A stretch of DNA of 42,280 bases from Gnetum montanum. Its lineage: Eukaryota > Streptophyta > Gnetopsida > Gnetales > Gnetaceae. Shown here piece after piece: positions 20,717 through 31,705 of the stretch. Position 1 is the stretch's first letter, and each line of letters starts with the position of its first letter. Location: positions 92,840 to 135,119 of the forward strand of contig MNCI01004513.1 in NCBI GenBank assembly GCA_015680685.1. Direction: 5' to 3'. The notes under the pieces were generated by a model that worked only from the letters and a program-made list of their open reading frames with translations, ran no database searches and had not been told where the DNA came from. The position numbers were made by a program, and so were the translations under genes.

Positions 20717-22268
20717 ACGCTTGGAGGAATCAACCCAAGAAGCATCGACAAAGAAGTACAAAACATGACAAGAACCTTAGTAGCATTATCCTTTGACATT
20801 TGGCCAGATGTCATCGCACCATGTTCAGTAGTACATGGGATTGGGGAAATGAAGTTTGTAGCTGGATAGGGAAATGAAAATTGTGGGGATTGTGACCTAA
20901 TCAAGAGATTTTGCATGGTAAAGGGGATGCTCTAGTGTGTATACGGGTCATGCTGATCCTTGTCAATAGCCATTTTTTAGCAAACTCGAAATCAATACAT
21001 GAGATGTGAGTCATTTGGCAAAGCAAGACTCTTGTTTAGTGTTTAAGAGGACTTGTTTGCCGCGTGATGGTGGGTTGCGTTCTCTGGAGGAATAGGCCCT
21101 TGTTTGGTGTTAAAGAAAACTTGTTGGCGGAAAGCCAAAGCTGCGCAATGAGATATTACTTAAGCTTTTGATACATGAGTGTTTTTTTTTCAAGACAACT
21201 ACCTTCCCGCCGGAGGCTTATGGGAAGTGCCAAGGGTCTTATGGTTCATTTTTCTCTTTGCTCTTTGCTCTTTCCTTTTTCTTTGCTTTTTTTTATTTTA
21301 TCTCTCTTTTTTTTTGTTTTTTTTGTCTCCTTTTTTTTTTGGTAAGAGCTTTCTTTCAATTTTTCACTCATGTTCATGTGCCATATTGTGTGTTGCAATT
21401 GCTTGAGAGTGTCGCAGCATGTAATAGTGTGCTCAAAGTTTTGGGGTGTACTGGGTGTATCTGGGAACTGTAACCAAGTAGGAAAGGGAATAAGAGTGTT
21501 GGGGAAATGGAGAATGTATTGGGAATAGGGAATGTACTTTTGAACAGATTGATTAACCTAATTGCATGTGTCAGAAATAATGTGAGACCTTGTCACCATG
21601 ATAAAGTGTATCCGTGTACAAGAACCACTGGGTGTCATCCTGCAAACACAACTCCAAGAACACAAGAAAACCACAAGTGACTAATGCAAATGGAGGCACC
21701 ATGTGAAACTTAAGGTAAACAAAATGAGCAGCAATAGTGTTGTCAGAGCTAGTGTGATGAATGATGTAGCAGGCATTGATGAAGAAATGTCATGAATTAC
21801 AATAGCAGATGAATGTGCCAGAAATGATTTGGCAAGTTTATAGTCTTAGCGGACTTTCGTGGGTTAGTTTTACGTCATAACCTGTTGGACGTTGCTAGTT
21901 TATCGTCGTAGCAGATGGTATGATGCTAGTTTATAGTCGTGGCAGAATATGAAGAGGCAAGCTAGTTTATAGTCTTAGCGGACTCTGGTGAATGAGTGTG
22001 ACAGTTTAGTGTCATGTCAGACAGAGCTCTATGGTGTCAATTTACTATCATGACACCAGGACATTCTGTGGTATTAGTTTTAAGTCATGATGCTAGGACT
22101 GCTCTATGTGGATGCATGCATGTGCGTCTGTATGATCCTGTAAACAAAAGCTACTAGAGAAAATAATATTAAATAGCAACTACAGAAAACATGAATTGTA
22201 ATGCACCAATAAATAAAAGATAATGTGAAATGGTGGTAGTTTAAGGCCTTTTCGGACCATGGTTTAGT
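20717..22268 (-). other. E3 region between protease and 3' LTR; no RT or integrase
   Basis: About 1.5 kb without a credible protein. It contains a strong T-rich tract at 21243-21340 (A-rich on the element strand). At 21830-22090 it has imperfect repeats of 'agtttatagtcttagcgga' (21835, 21964 and variants near 21893 and 21935), which resemble a repeat found in the gag coding part of the same element (23629 and 23712). The frame at 21168-21473 is a low-complexity artefact. Confidence 0.6.
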
Positions 22269-23530
22269 TTAAGGCCTTTTTGGGCCATGAGAGAACACGT
22301 AAGCTAATACAATACAAACTAAGGTGACATATGCATAATGAACAAAGGTGAAGAGTGGGAGGAGATGAGACGTGTCTTTGGCCATAGGGGATTCTTGATT
22401 ATGTGGTTGTTTCTGAGTCAAACATGGTCTAGGAGGTGCGCTAGTTTGCTCTAGGAGGGTTTCAGTTTTTACCCCTCGTTCAGGCGTTTTAGCTCTAGGT
22501 GTTGTGTTTGTTGTTGTGGGTGTTGCTTCAAGAGGCTTCTCTTTCAAGATCCGTGACATTTCTATGTTGTGGTCAGCTTGAAAGGGAGTGTTGTCACCAT
22601 GTATAATGACTTGTCCACCTTCGTATGGAAGGTGGGTTTCTTGATGTATTGATAAGAAAATGGCTCGTTGTTGTGCTAGCCAAGGTCTACCAAGAATCAT
22701 GTTGAAATTGGGCATCTCTTCTATGACAGTGAATTTCACACTGGTGGGGAATTGTTCTCCTACTAAAAAGGCTAAGCTGATGGTGCCCTTAACTGTGACA
22801 CATGATCCATTGAAAGATTTTAAACATGTGGTTTCTGTTGGCATGATCTCATCTGCCATGCCTAGTTTGTTGATGATGGAGTATAGAACTACGTTTTTTG
22901 CCACGCCATCATCAATGTGCACTCTGTGAATGGTACATTTCCCAACACGTACACTAATCGATAATGGAGCTATTGTGACTTCCCCTCGTTCAGGGTTACG
23001 TTTAACTGCATCATCACGAAAGGCTAAGGTGTTTGAACCCAATCCTTGTGGTGTGTGTTGTGAAATTGTTGCATGGATGGATTCCATGTTAGCAAGGATG
23101 TCATCTGTAACAGGAATGGATGCTAATGTTTGTGCTAAGGCTTCACGATGAGCTGATGATGTCATGACCAAATCGTACAAGCTCATGGCTGTGTTCTTTT
23201 TTTTGAGCGTTTGTTTCACCTGGGCCAGTGTAGCTATAAAGTCTGTGTTATTTTTTGTTGTGTTGGTTGTCTCTGTATCAGTTGAGGGCTTGGGCTTGGT
23301 TTGTTTCGAATTAGAGACAGGGCCCCCAGCATCTAGTTGTTGTATACTACATGTGGCTTTTATTTCGGCTACAAGTGTTATTTGTTGTTGGTTCATTTTC
23401 TTCTGTTTCCTGTTGGTTTGCTTACCCATGTTGTTGGCAAGGTTGACTCTTGAGGGAGAAGAGGTTGAGACATTGCCTACAGTTGGGCTCAGGGTAAGTG
23501 AGGGGCCATCGCCTGGTGGCACTTTTATGA
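22269..23530 (-). pseudogene. E3 protease domain and flanks, same frame as gag
   Basis: A 417-codon open stretch continues the gag frame after one stop. The retropepsin-like core reads VHIDDGVAKNVVLYSIINKL (catalytic-type D-D-G, where Tat-like elements commonly have D-N/G-G), a SLAFLVGEQFPTSVKFTVIE strand pair, and MPNFNMILGRPWLAQQRA, the I-LGRPWL box after the flap. A 'GLGSNTLAFRDDAVKRNPER' stretch and a Thr/Pro/Lys-rich N-terminal linker precede it. The C-terminus ends in a hydrophobic segment with no family match. No reverse transcriptase motif follows in any frame. Confidence 0.8.
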
Positions 23531-23570
23531 CAAATGAGAGTTTAGGAGGTGTTGTTTTTATTTGACTAGC

Positions 23571-25787
23571 CTATTGTGGCACTTTGATGATGAAATGTTT
23601 CTTTGCGGTTATCCTTGGTGAATTGTGCCAGTTTAACATCTTAGCGGACGTTTGTGGTGGTACTTTGACCATAAAAGGTGTCGTCGGTGCTCTAGGTGGC
23701 ATTGAATCTTGCCAGTTTAACATCTTAGCGGATGTGTGAGGTGGTGGTACTTTGACCACGAAAGGTTTTGTCGATGCTCTAGGTGGCACTTTGGTGATGA
23801 TGGGAGGTCTCTTACTTGTGGAGGCAGAGGGGATTGTTTCCTTGCTAGGAGGTACACGAATTACAAAAGTTTGCTGCACAGGTTTAGGCTTACTATCTAT
23901 GCCAATGGAGTTTATGACATAAGAGGCATTGTTTGTGCTGGGTTGATTCAGGGTGTTGACGTTCAGTTGGCCCTGTTTTATCATTGCTTGTAGATCATCC
24001 TTTAATGTATGACAGGTGTCGGTATTGTGACCAGACATTTGGTGGTAGTGACAAAATTGGTCTAACTTGAAATTTCGTGGAACCGGGGGCTCATTTGGTG
24101 CTACTAAGGTGGGGTTTCTCAGTAGCTCGCAGTACCTATCATGTTGGCGGCAAGCATTCTCCGTTACGTGGATGTATTGGATTTGCCCAAGTTTAAGAAG
24201 TTGCTCTAGTAGTTTCAAAGGTCTTGTAGGTAGCGGTGTGTACTTAGAGCGATCCTTATGTTGAAAATTGGACCTTAAGGTGGACCTTGTTATTGCAAGA
24301 GGGTTGATACTGGTGTTTGTTGTTTTTGTGGTTACGGCTATAGTTTCTGTTGTTGTCTATTGTTTGGAAATGTGTTGGTTCTTGTAAGCCACATAGGCGG
24401 GGACATTTCTGGTTTGTGCAGCTTGTTCAATGTTCTTGATCTGTGTGAACGCTTGGCTCAATATTTGAACACTTAGGTAGTACAGTTTTGACTTAACAAA
24501 ATCATTCACGGATCCCTTTAGAATTGTAAGCAAATAAGTTTCAGGGATGGGCTCATGAAGTTCGTTAAGGGCTGCACTCCATCATTGGATGAACTTTTGC
24601 ACAGGCTCAAGTGGTGCTTCTTTCACCTGTATCAGAGTGTCTAGGGTTTCTTTAGACTTCAGGTTGTACTTAAACCTGGTAACGAACTGATGTAACAAAT
24701 TCTCAAGAGAGGATATGGAGTTACGAGGTAAGACTCGGTACCAGTCTAAGGCTACGCTCGTTAAGGACATAGCAAACATGCGCAAGATTGTGTGGGGCCA
24801 AGCTTGAAGCAATAGAGTTTCTGATCGAAATGTGATTAAGTGAGCATTGGGATCTCCCTTCTCGTTGTATTTGGTTAGCTGTGGAAGTGTGATTACCTTG
24901 GGCAAAGCTAATGGTGGCATTTAAGAGCTAATTGGATCATCGTGGTAGAAGTCTAGTACTTTAACTTGTTCAGTGTTTGCCATTTTGAGGTGCTTTACCT
25001 CTTCAGCTAATGCTTGCCTCATTTGTTTAGCTTCTGCCCACACTTGAGTGGTAGGAAGATTAGTTGGTTGGGGAGGTTGTTGGGTTGTCATTTGTTGCTG
25101 TGGAGAAATGTTCAGAGTTGTGGTTGTGGGGTGTGGCACGTTGAAGTGAGTGGGTTTTCGAACAAGGGGTATGGTTCCTTGCCTAGCCACAAACTGTGAA
25201 GTGACACCCTGGATGTGCAGGGCTGATGTAGTGAAAGTGGCCCCATGCGTTTGCATGTGCGGTATGTACTGGGTGGAGATGGGGGTGGGTAATCTCTGTT
25301 GGGATACTGGTGCTTGTGTGCTCATTGATACTTGGTGAGTGGCCGTATGTCCCATGCGAGGATGAAATGATGGGTTCACGTAGGCATGGGGACTAAGGGT
25401 GTGGTATGAATCCTTAGGTTCAGATTGTGCCTCGAAGTCATCTACATCATGGTGGTTTTGGGGCTCCTCATTGGGTCGCCTTGTGTTTTGACTCCTTGCC
25501 AGAAGGAGTTAGGAGATGAGCCTATGATGAGGATCAGAAAGAGGGATGATGTTATATACAGAAGGGGCAAATTCATGACCTCTCATGTATATGCGCTTAA
25601 AGTTTCGTTTTGCCTCCTGTTCTATGTGGTCAATAGGAAGGTTGGCCTGAATCTTCACATAGATGCAGTTATACTGTTCTTGTGTGGGGATTACGAAGGT
25701 GTGTGCGCTGGTGTTTTGGGATGATTCCATGGTGATGTGTGATGGGGCAGCATACGAGCTAGCTAACAAGTGCCAAGTGTGTTTCAA
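23571..25787 (-). pseudogene. E3 gag, single frame broken only by stop codons
   Basis: From the minus-strand ATG at 25787, one frame runs through gag into protease (to 22269, 1173 codons). It has five in-frame stops, at 25509-25511, 24921-24923, 24582-24584, 24357-24359 and 23571-23573, and no frameshift. The Gln/Thr-rich N-terminal half is followed by the gag domain at 24920-24582 (LPQLTKYNEKGDPNAHLITF, MSLTSVALDWYRVLPRNSIS) and a Tat-type FCHYHQMSGHNTDTCHTLKD Cys/His box at about 24050. The C-terminal part has five F-x-x-K/R-VP-P/Q repeats, some with TSAKMLNW (about 23870-23530). An alternative start is the Met of MESSQ, about 57 bases downstream. Confidence 0.82.
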
Positions 25788-26245
25788 GCTAAGTGTGCAG
25801 AGTGTTCAGCATGTGAACATTGAAAATTTTTCTAAGTGTCTGGTTTGTATAGCGTAAACGGGAGAAAATTTGGCTAAGTATGAGATTATGAACCGTAGTC
25901 GTACGCGGATGGCGATCTTGGGTAAGAGGAGGTCATCGCGAAATTGTTATGTTGTGTGTATTGTATGCCTTGGACAAGGTGATCCATGTTGGTGGTCGTT
26001 AGTACTTAGATTGGTTTGAAGTAGGTGCAAATCGTAGCGAATTTGGCTTTGAAAAGGGCCCGTTTTATGTGTTTTTGTTGAAAAAACACTGTAGCGGTAC
26101 TGTAGCAGCGTAAACACTGTAGCATCATAGACACTATAGCAACGTAAACACTGTAGCAGCGTAAACACTATGTTTGAATAGGTAACGTGATCAACGTTTC
26201 GATTAAACAAAAAACAAGTCAGGCCCTCCTTCTAATGTCATTTTC
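25788..26245 (-). other. E3 5' leader with 17-base tandem repeat
   Basis: Sequence between the 5' LTR and gag. Four contiguous 17-base units occupy 26099-26166 (ACTGTAGCAGCGTAAAC and three close variants). The bases next to the LTR read, on the element strand, GAAAATGACATTAGAAGGAG; this is where the PBS should be, but I cannot assign a tRNA. Confidence 0.65.
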
Positions 26246-27667
26246 TATATCGTCCAAAATCGTCGGTCTCCGACTAGAAGGAAATAGAAACTGGGAGATC
26301 TCCGGACACGTACAGAAGACCCTACCTTCACTTGAGGGCAAGTTGGAATTAACAAAGGTAGAGTACCTTGGGTGGTCCGCACATGGATCAGGCAAGGATT
26401 TCCCTAAACGTACACCGAAGTGCTATACGCTGGGTTATATGTAAATGGCGTAACAGATATAAAACGAAATGTAAACAACGTAACTGGTGTAAACAAAGTG
26501 TAAACGTACGAGGGTGTAAAGAGTAAACATGCAAAAATTAATGAAAAACTATAACAAATTTTAGGAAGAAAATGCAGCAATATTATTACAAAGTGAGAGT
26601 TACAAAGCACTAGTCTAACGTAGTTGTGGCTTTCACACAAGGTGGACGAATAGCCCCGGTGGAAGCAGGGATGACAGTGTGCTGGTTCAAACTACAGGCA
26701 TAGCGTAGAGGCTGTATGCTCAGCGTACAGGGTTGAGGTCCAGCGTACAGGGTTTTCTACTCTATTTCATAGCGTCTCTATTTTTCTCTTTGGTTTGCTC
26801 AAAATTGCCAACCCCGATCTCATGGAAAATTAGGGTTTTTATACAGGTTTAGACGTTAGACTCGGGTTGGGTGACACGTGGCACATTGACCGAGTGCAAA
26901 AGGACAAAATTTACAAGTGTTCAGCGTGCTGTACGCCAGCGTATATTGCTGTATGCCAGCGTATACATGTTGGGCGTATACGCTGTAACTACTGGGCGTA
27001 TACGTGAGGTGTATACGCTATGGATGTCTGCTGGGCGAATACGCTTTGGGTGCTGGGCGTATACGTTGGACATGCAGGATATACATGTTCAGCGTATAGA
27101 CTCCAGGATGCATGATGTCAACATTTTATGATTGCTCTGTTCATGTGGGTTGATGCCTTGTGCTAAATCTTGTTCTGAAATGCTATTTCCGTGCCGTCTT
27201 CGGGGGTTGCATGTTGGGCATACACATCAGTCGTACATGATAGACATACATGTGAGGCGTGTACGTTGGACGTATACGCTGGGCATGTTGGGCATATACG
27301 CTGGGAATGAAAGCTGGGCGTATAGGCTGTGAATGTTGGGCGTATACGTTGGGTGTATACTATGTGAATGCAAACTGAGGTGTATACGTTGGGTGTATAG
27401 GCTGTGAATGTTGGGCATATCCGCTGGGCGTATACACTATGAATGCATACTTAGTGAAAACTAAGTATTTTGAGCTCCAAAGTTACCATGTTTGATAGTA
27501 GATGTTGTCGTGGTTGTCGGCAGGTTGCAAGGAACTGCTCCTTGTTGAGTTTGACTCCGCTTGAAGCTGTCTGTGAGGCCCTCAAGCTTCAGTCATGTTG
27601 CGGAGCATCATGACTTAGCTCGATTCTTGTTGCAGAAGTACTAAGCTTAGAATTTTGTGGTGTTTCA
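26246..27667 (-). repeat. E3 right LTR (5' LTR in element orientation)
   Basis: 1422 bases, direct copy of 19314-20699. It carries ten GTATAC cores in 26925-27440 and a TATA-like TGTATAAA at 26838-26845. It ends TTTCA, followed by the TCCCT duplication. Confidence 0.88.
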
Positions 27668-27672
27668 TCCCT

Positions 27673-29650
27673 CTAATGCTATATAAACAAATTTGTTATT
27701 CTTATTAGATCACCCCAAATGTGCAAAAATGCCTTATTTCTAATACTCTTATGAAATTGCTTTATATCACAATGTAGAATCTTCAACTAAATGATTCATC
27801 TTCCTCATTGAACTACCCCTTTTGTTATGTAGTAACAAAGACTTCCTTTGAAAATATGTTTCAAGAGAGACTATGAACATATATTGCAAATTAACGAAGG
27901 TCTTCCATCTCTAAGGGAATTATATCTACTTCAAGAAGAAAATATCAGATTCTATGTACCTTTTAACTTAAAATTCTTCTAGCAAAAAATGATTTTGGAC
28001 TTCTTCTATTTTCTTCCAATTTTACTAGTAATTACAAGATCTCACATTGCACACTCATACAAAAAGATTTGCTTACACAACAGAACAAAATAACTATTTT
28101 TAAATTTCCCAAGGTAAGATCAATTTCCTTCTAACATTTTCTTTTTACATCAAATAAGGCTTGCAATTGGTCTATAATTCTCTATTTGACGCATACCTCT
28201 CACTTGTAAATGTCTAAAAGATTTAGATCAAGGTATTTATAAGTTGGTGTCACATTTACTTGGTTCTTTCCAATAGTGAAACAACAATCATTATTCCCAA
28301 TGCTACACATGATAATTTTGGTTTTCTTTTTCACATTAATTTTTATTCTTAAGAATTAGTAGAAATCATCCAAAACAATGAGCATTTATTGTAGACCTTC
28401 CTTAGAATTGAAGATGATAGCTACATCATTAGTATATAACATAGAAAAAGGTTGAAAAAGTAATTATTAATTATAATAAAGTATTTATTTATAGTTTTCT
28501 ACATCCACTCCTCAAGTTCATCAATAAAAAAATACCAAAAAGTGTAGGCAAGATAGCAAAACCTTATTTCATACTGATATCACTATGTAGTAAACCATTT
28601 TCATGGAAGTAGTGATATGTGATCTGTATATATATATCATGGTAAAAACCTTGAATAGCAAATAACAAAGATGGGGGATTGCCTATGTCTTGTAATCGCT
28701 TCTCAAGCTTACTTTGAATTATTAACTCATATGTTTTAAAGAAATCTACTAAGCAAACAAAATCTCTTTTATTTTTCCATTTTGTACGAACAATAAGATA
28801 TTGCAATGTAATGATGTGATTAATAGTATAATATTGACATCTAAACTCAGTTTTTGAAATTACTCACAAATTGTTTTCTTCTATATATCTACCAATCTTC
28901 ATCTATAGAATATTTCACAAAATATTGGCAAAAATATTACTAATGACAATCAACCTATAGTTATTTAAACGAGATCTATCTCTTTTTTCTTTTCTTTTCT
29001 TTTTCAAAGAGAAAAATACCTCTATTAATTCACCATTCTTTATTTAAACTAATCTAGAGAGCATGGTTTAGATTCTTCCATAATGTCTATCATACTAAAG
29101 GTTCTTCTATTAATAAGCATTTCTCTATATAGTCCTACTACATTAGGTGCTATACCTTAGGCTATTCTTTTGACACCCTACATAGTATCTTCAAAGGAGA
29201 TGGAATATTAACATTGTCCTTTTGATATCCTACCAGCTCTCCCTTGCCATGGAATAATTCTTAATGAAATTTTAAAATATTAGAAAAGGGAAATTTTAGT
29301 TATAATCTTTTTCTTTTATGAAGCAACTTCCAAAAATTTATTGTCTCTTTCTTAATCATTTGGAGAATAGTAGTTTATATCTCTTTAATGAATGGCTTCT
29401 TTTTGTTCTAAATCAAATCCTTATAAAGCTTGATCACTACTAGAGATTTCTACGTCTTTAATTTAAGTCTAGCTATCACACATTTAGAATCATACCAAAG
29501 TTGTAGTGTTGGCTGCATCCTATCCTTGATCTTGTCCTAGGAGACTCATACATTATGATTTACTATACTTGAAGACTCTTTCTACATACATTGTGTGTAG
29601 GCAAAGTAGGTTCTAGTGGAGTTGAGAGCAAGAGCAATTAATATGGTGGA
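27673..29650 (-). mobile_element. LINE copy 2, main reverse transcriptase region
   Basis: Minus-strand order from 29650 down: a Lys-rich pre-RT segment (ARLKLK, KPFIKEI, KKETINFWKLLH); SRLNNYRLIVISNIFANIL (usual NP-NYR-I-L); an ENN...F-C-YYTINHIITLQYLI segment; an 80-residue open stretch at 28806-28564 with RDFVCLVDFFKTYELIIQSK (FVDF+KAFD box) and LQDIGNPPSLLFAIQGFYHD; PTLFGIF at about 28530; LYTNDVAIIFNSKEGLQ, in which the YADD Ala-Asp reads Thr-Asn; and INVKK...YKYLDLNL. A thumb-like RRILS...PLEMEDL part lies near 27900. The continuation is at 18810-19313 beyond E3. Confidence 0.8.
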
Positions 29651-31240
29651 GATTGAAGAGATGTTCTGTTGGAAATGTTTTTTAAATTACGATATATTGT
29701 TCAAAATGTTATTTGATGATTTCTTGATGTAAATGCTAGACCATAAGTTGCTTAAATAATTTTTTCATGATCTAAGCATCTTTTTACATAATTTTGTGAA
29801 TATTATGATGTATTTTGGATTAATGTATTTTTTTAATGAAACTCCAATATAATGAAGAATCAAGCTAGGAATTGAATGTTTTATTAAGATGTACTAAATT
29901 ATGGAAATTGTATTTAAGTTGTAGATTCAATGGTTATTTCAAGCAAGGCTATGAAAATAAACCTATTTATGATTATGTTTAAGTTATGCTATTATGGGGT
30001 GATTATAATGTAATTATTATTATTATATGTTCAATATGCTAATATGTTTTGTGTAGGACATATACCTATGTATGTCTTCTGTTTGAATTTGAGTAATGTC
30101 CAAAATTTGTTATTGTTGTTTTTAAAGTCATATAGTTTGAAAATTGAAAAAACAAAAGTTGTGTATCTAGAAAAAAGGCTAGAAAAGCTATGTTTGGACA
30201 ATAAATTTTTTCTATAAAAGGGGATAAATAAAGGTTATGAGTCTCATTTTAAAGACACATTAGAGAAATGAAAAGTTAAATATAAGCGTTGTCAAGTCTT
30301 TCCTCCTTATCTTTTGTTTGATTTTCTATCCTTTTTCTTTCCTCCACTAATGTTACTCATTTAAGCTCATACTCTCACATTCTTGTAACCATGATCCTTC
30401 CAAATTCACATGAATACTCTTCCAATTTCAAAGCCAATTTCACAAAACTTTCACAACATATTTTCCAATGAAATTTTTAATTTCACTGACAATGAATCTT
30501 TAGACTTCCTTTTCACAATTTGTCTCACAGAGGATTTCTCAAAGAAGATGAAGAAGAATGCATCTAAGATATGCTAAATTTTATGTTTTCATTTTATGCT
30601 TTTAAGCTTAGTTTCTTTGCATGAATTTAGATGTAGAATGTTTGAGTTTCAGGTGTTTGGTAAAATGCTTTGAAGCATTTTCTTGTCATAAAATCCTAGT
30701 CATATTTTCTTTCAATACTTAAGTTACAAACTATGAAATAAATGTTGTACTTGAACAATGTAGAATATTTAGAAGTTTGTAAATGTTTGTTAGGAGCATT
30801 TTCTTGGCATAAAATCCAAAGTTAGTTGTTTTCTCTCAGTATTTAAGTTACATACTATGAGTTGAATATTGTATTTGAAAAATAAAGAATATTTAGAAAT
30901 TTGTATGAGTTTATGAAGAAGATTATGTATGTTTTAACGGGTTATTTTGTTTCAAGCAAGAGGCCCTCATGTATGCCTCTCAATTCTACGAAATTTTTTA
31001 AAAGAATCTTATGAATTTGTAAAACTCAAGCCCTTTCATGCTTATATTCCCTGTGCATTCTAGATCTCAAGGATTATCTATTCAAGTTCCACCATAGATT
31101 GAATGGATGAAGCACATTTTTGTTTGCCCTCGTTTCTCTAAAAAGTGGAACCGAAACCTTTTTCTAAACAACATTTTCTCTAAACTGGTCCATTTCAATA
31201 TGTACAAGCGCTTATTGTGAGCAATTTTATTTTAATGTAT
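29651..31240. other. Anonymous DNA with a TATA box and a 120-base duplication
   Basis: No gene found. TATAAAAGGGG at 30213-30223 is a textbook TATA box and could belong to an unrecognised solo LTR ('tgttggaaatg' at 29668 resembles a Copia-type LTR start), but no matching end or target duplication was found. Two imperfect direct copies, 30674-30793 and 30794-30913 (period 120), share 'agcattttcttg-cataaaatcc' and later blocks. Confidence 0.5.
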
Positions 31241-31705
31241 AGATAACATACAGCTTTGCATACCAATGGTACTTCTACATCACACAAGTTTTGTTTTCAA
31301 TCTGCATCGCAATCTAAGTTGCAAAATCTTTGGTGTGGACCAAATCAGTCCAGCCCAGAACAGCCGAAACCAACCAACCAACCGCCGAAGAAGAAGAAGA
31401 TGATGCAGCTTCTTCATGCAAAATACCATCCATATAATGATATTTCACAAGTATACGCTACTTCTTCCCGTTTAGTGGAAGAAAAGCTCAGCCAATGCAA
31501 TTGCCACTTTGCAGTTGCAGTTGATCCTTAACCATACTATCAGATTCGACGCTATCTAAATCAATCCGTGATCTTAACGAATGGACGAACGACGAATCTG
31601 TAGTCTCTGATTGATGAATTAGATGACTCACAGACTGATTGACTGATGCAGGCATAAAAGATGTAAATACCGATTGAGCAGAGCACTAGGACTCAAGCTT
31701 CAGCA
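31241..31705 (+). promoter_or_regulatory. Upstream region of the desaturase exon
   Basis: It contains a TATA-like CATAAAAG at 31653-31660, 46 bases upstream of the ATG. That would imply a very short leader, so an earlier transcription start (for example near the ATATAATG at 31433) is equally possible. Composition becomes less AT-rich toward the ATG. The small open frame 31256-31531 shows no known domain and is probably leader or chance sequence. Confidence 0.35.

Larger units (their letters stand above)
19314..27667 (-). mobile_element. E3: gag-protease-only gypsy (Tat-like) LTR retrotransposon
   Basis: Two direct LTRs (19314-20699 and 26246-27667) are flanked by perfect 5-base duplications TCCCT (19309-19313 and 27668-27672). 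On the element strand the LTRs start TGAAACACC; the left copy ends in GTACA and the right copy has decayed there. The interior holds one minus-strand gag-protease frame and no reverse transcriptase or integrase, so the element depended on a helper. A hand alignment of about 335 LTR positions gave about 32 differences, roughly 26 of them transitions. LINE copy 2 sequence becomes continuous when E3 is removed, confirming the boundaries. Confidence 0.9.

Noticed and set aside
21168-21473. Phe-rich open frame resembling membrane segments
   Set aside because: Product of a long T-rich tract in the E3 3' region; no conservation evidence.
31256-31531. 91-residue open frame upstream of the desaturase as a separate gene
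   Set aside because: No domain, Pro/Lys low-complexity middle and location in the presumed promoter/leader make chance more likely.
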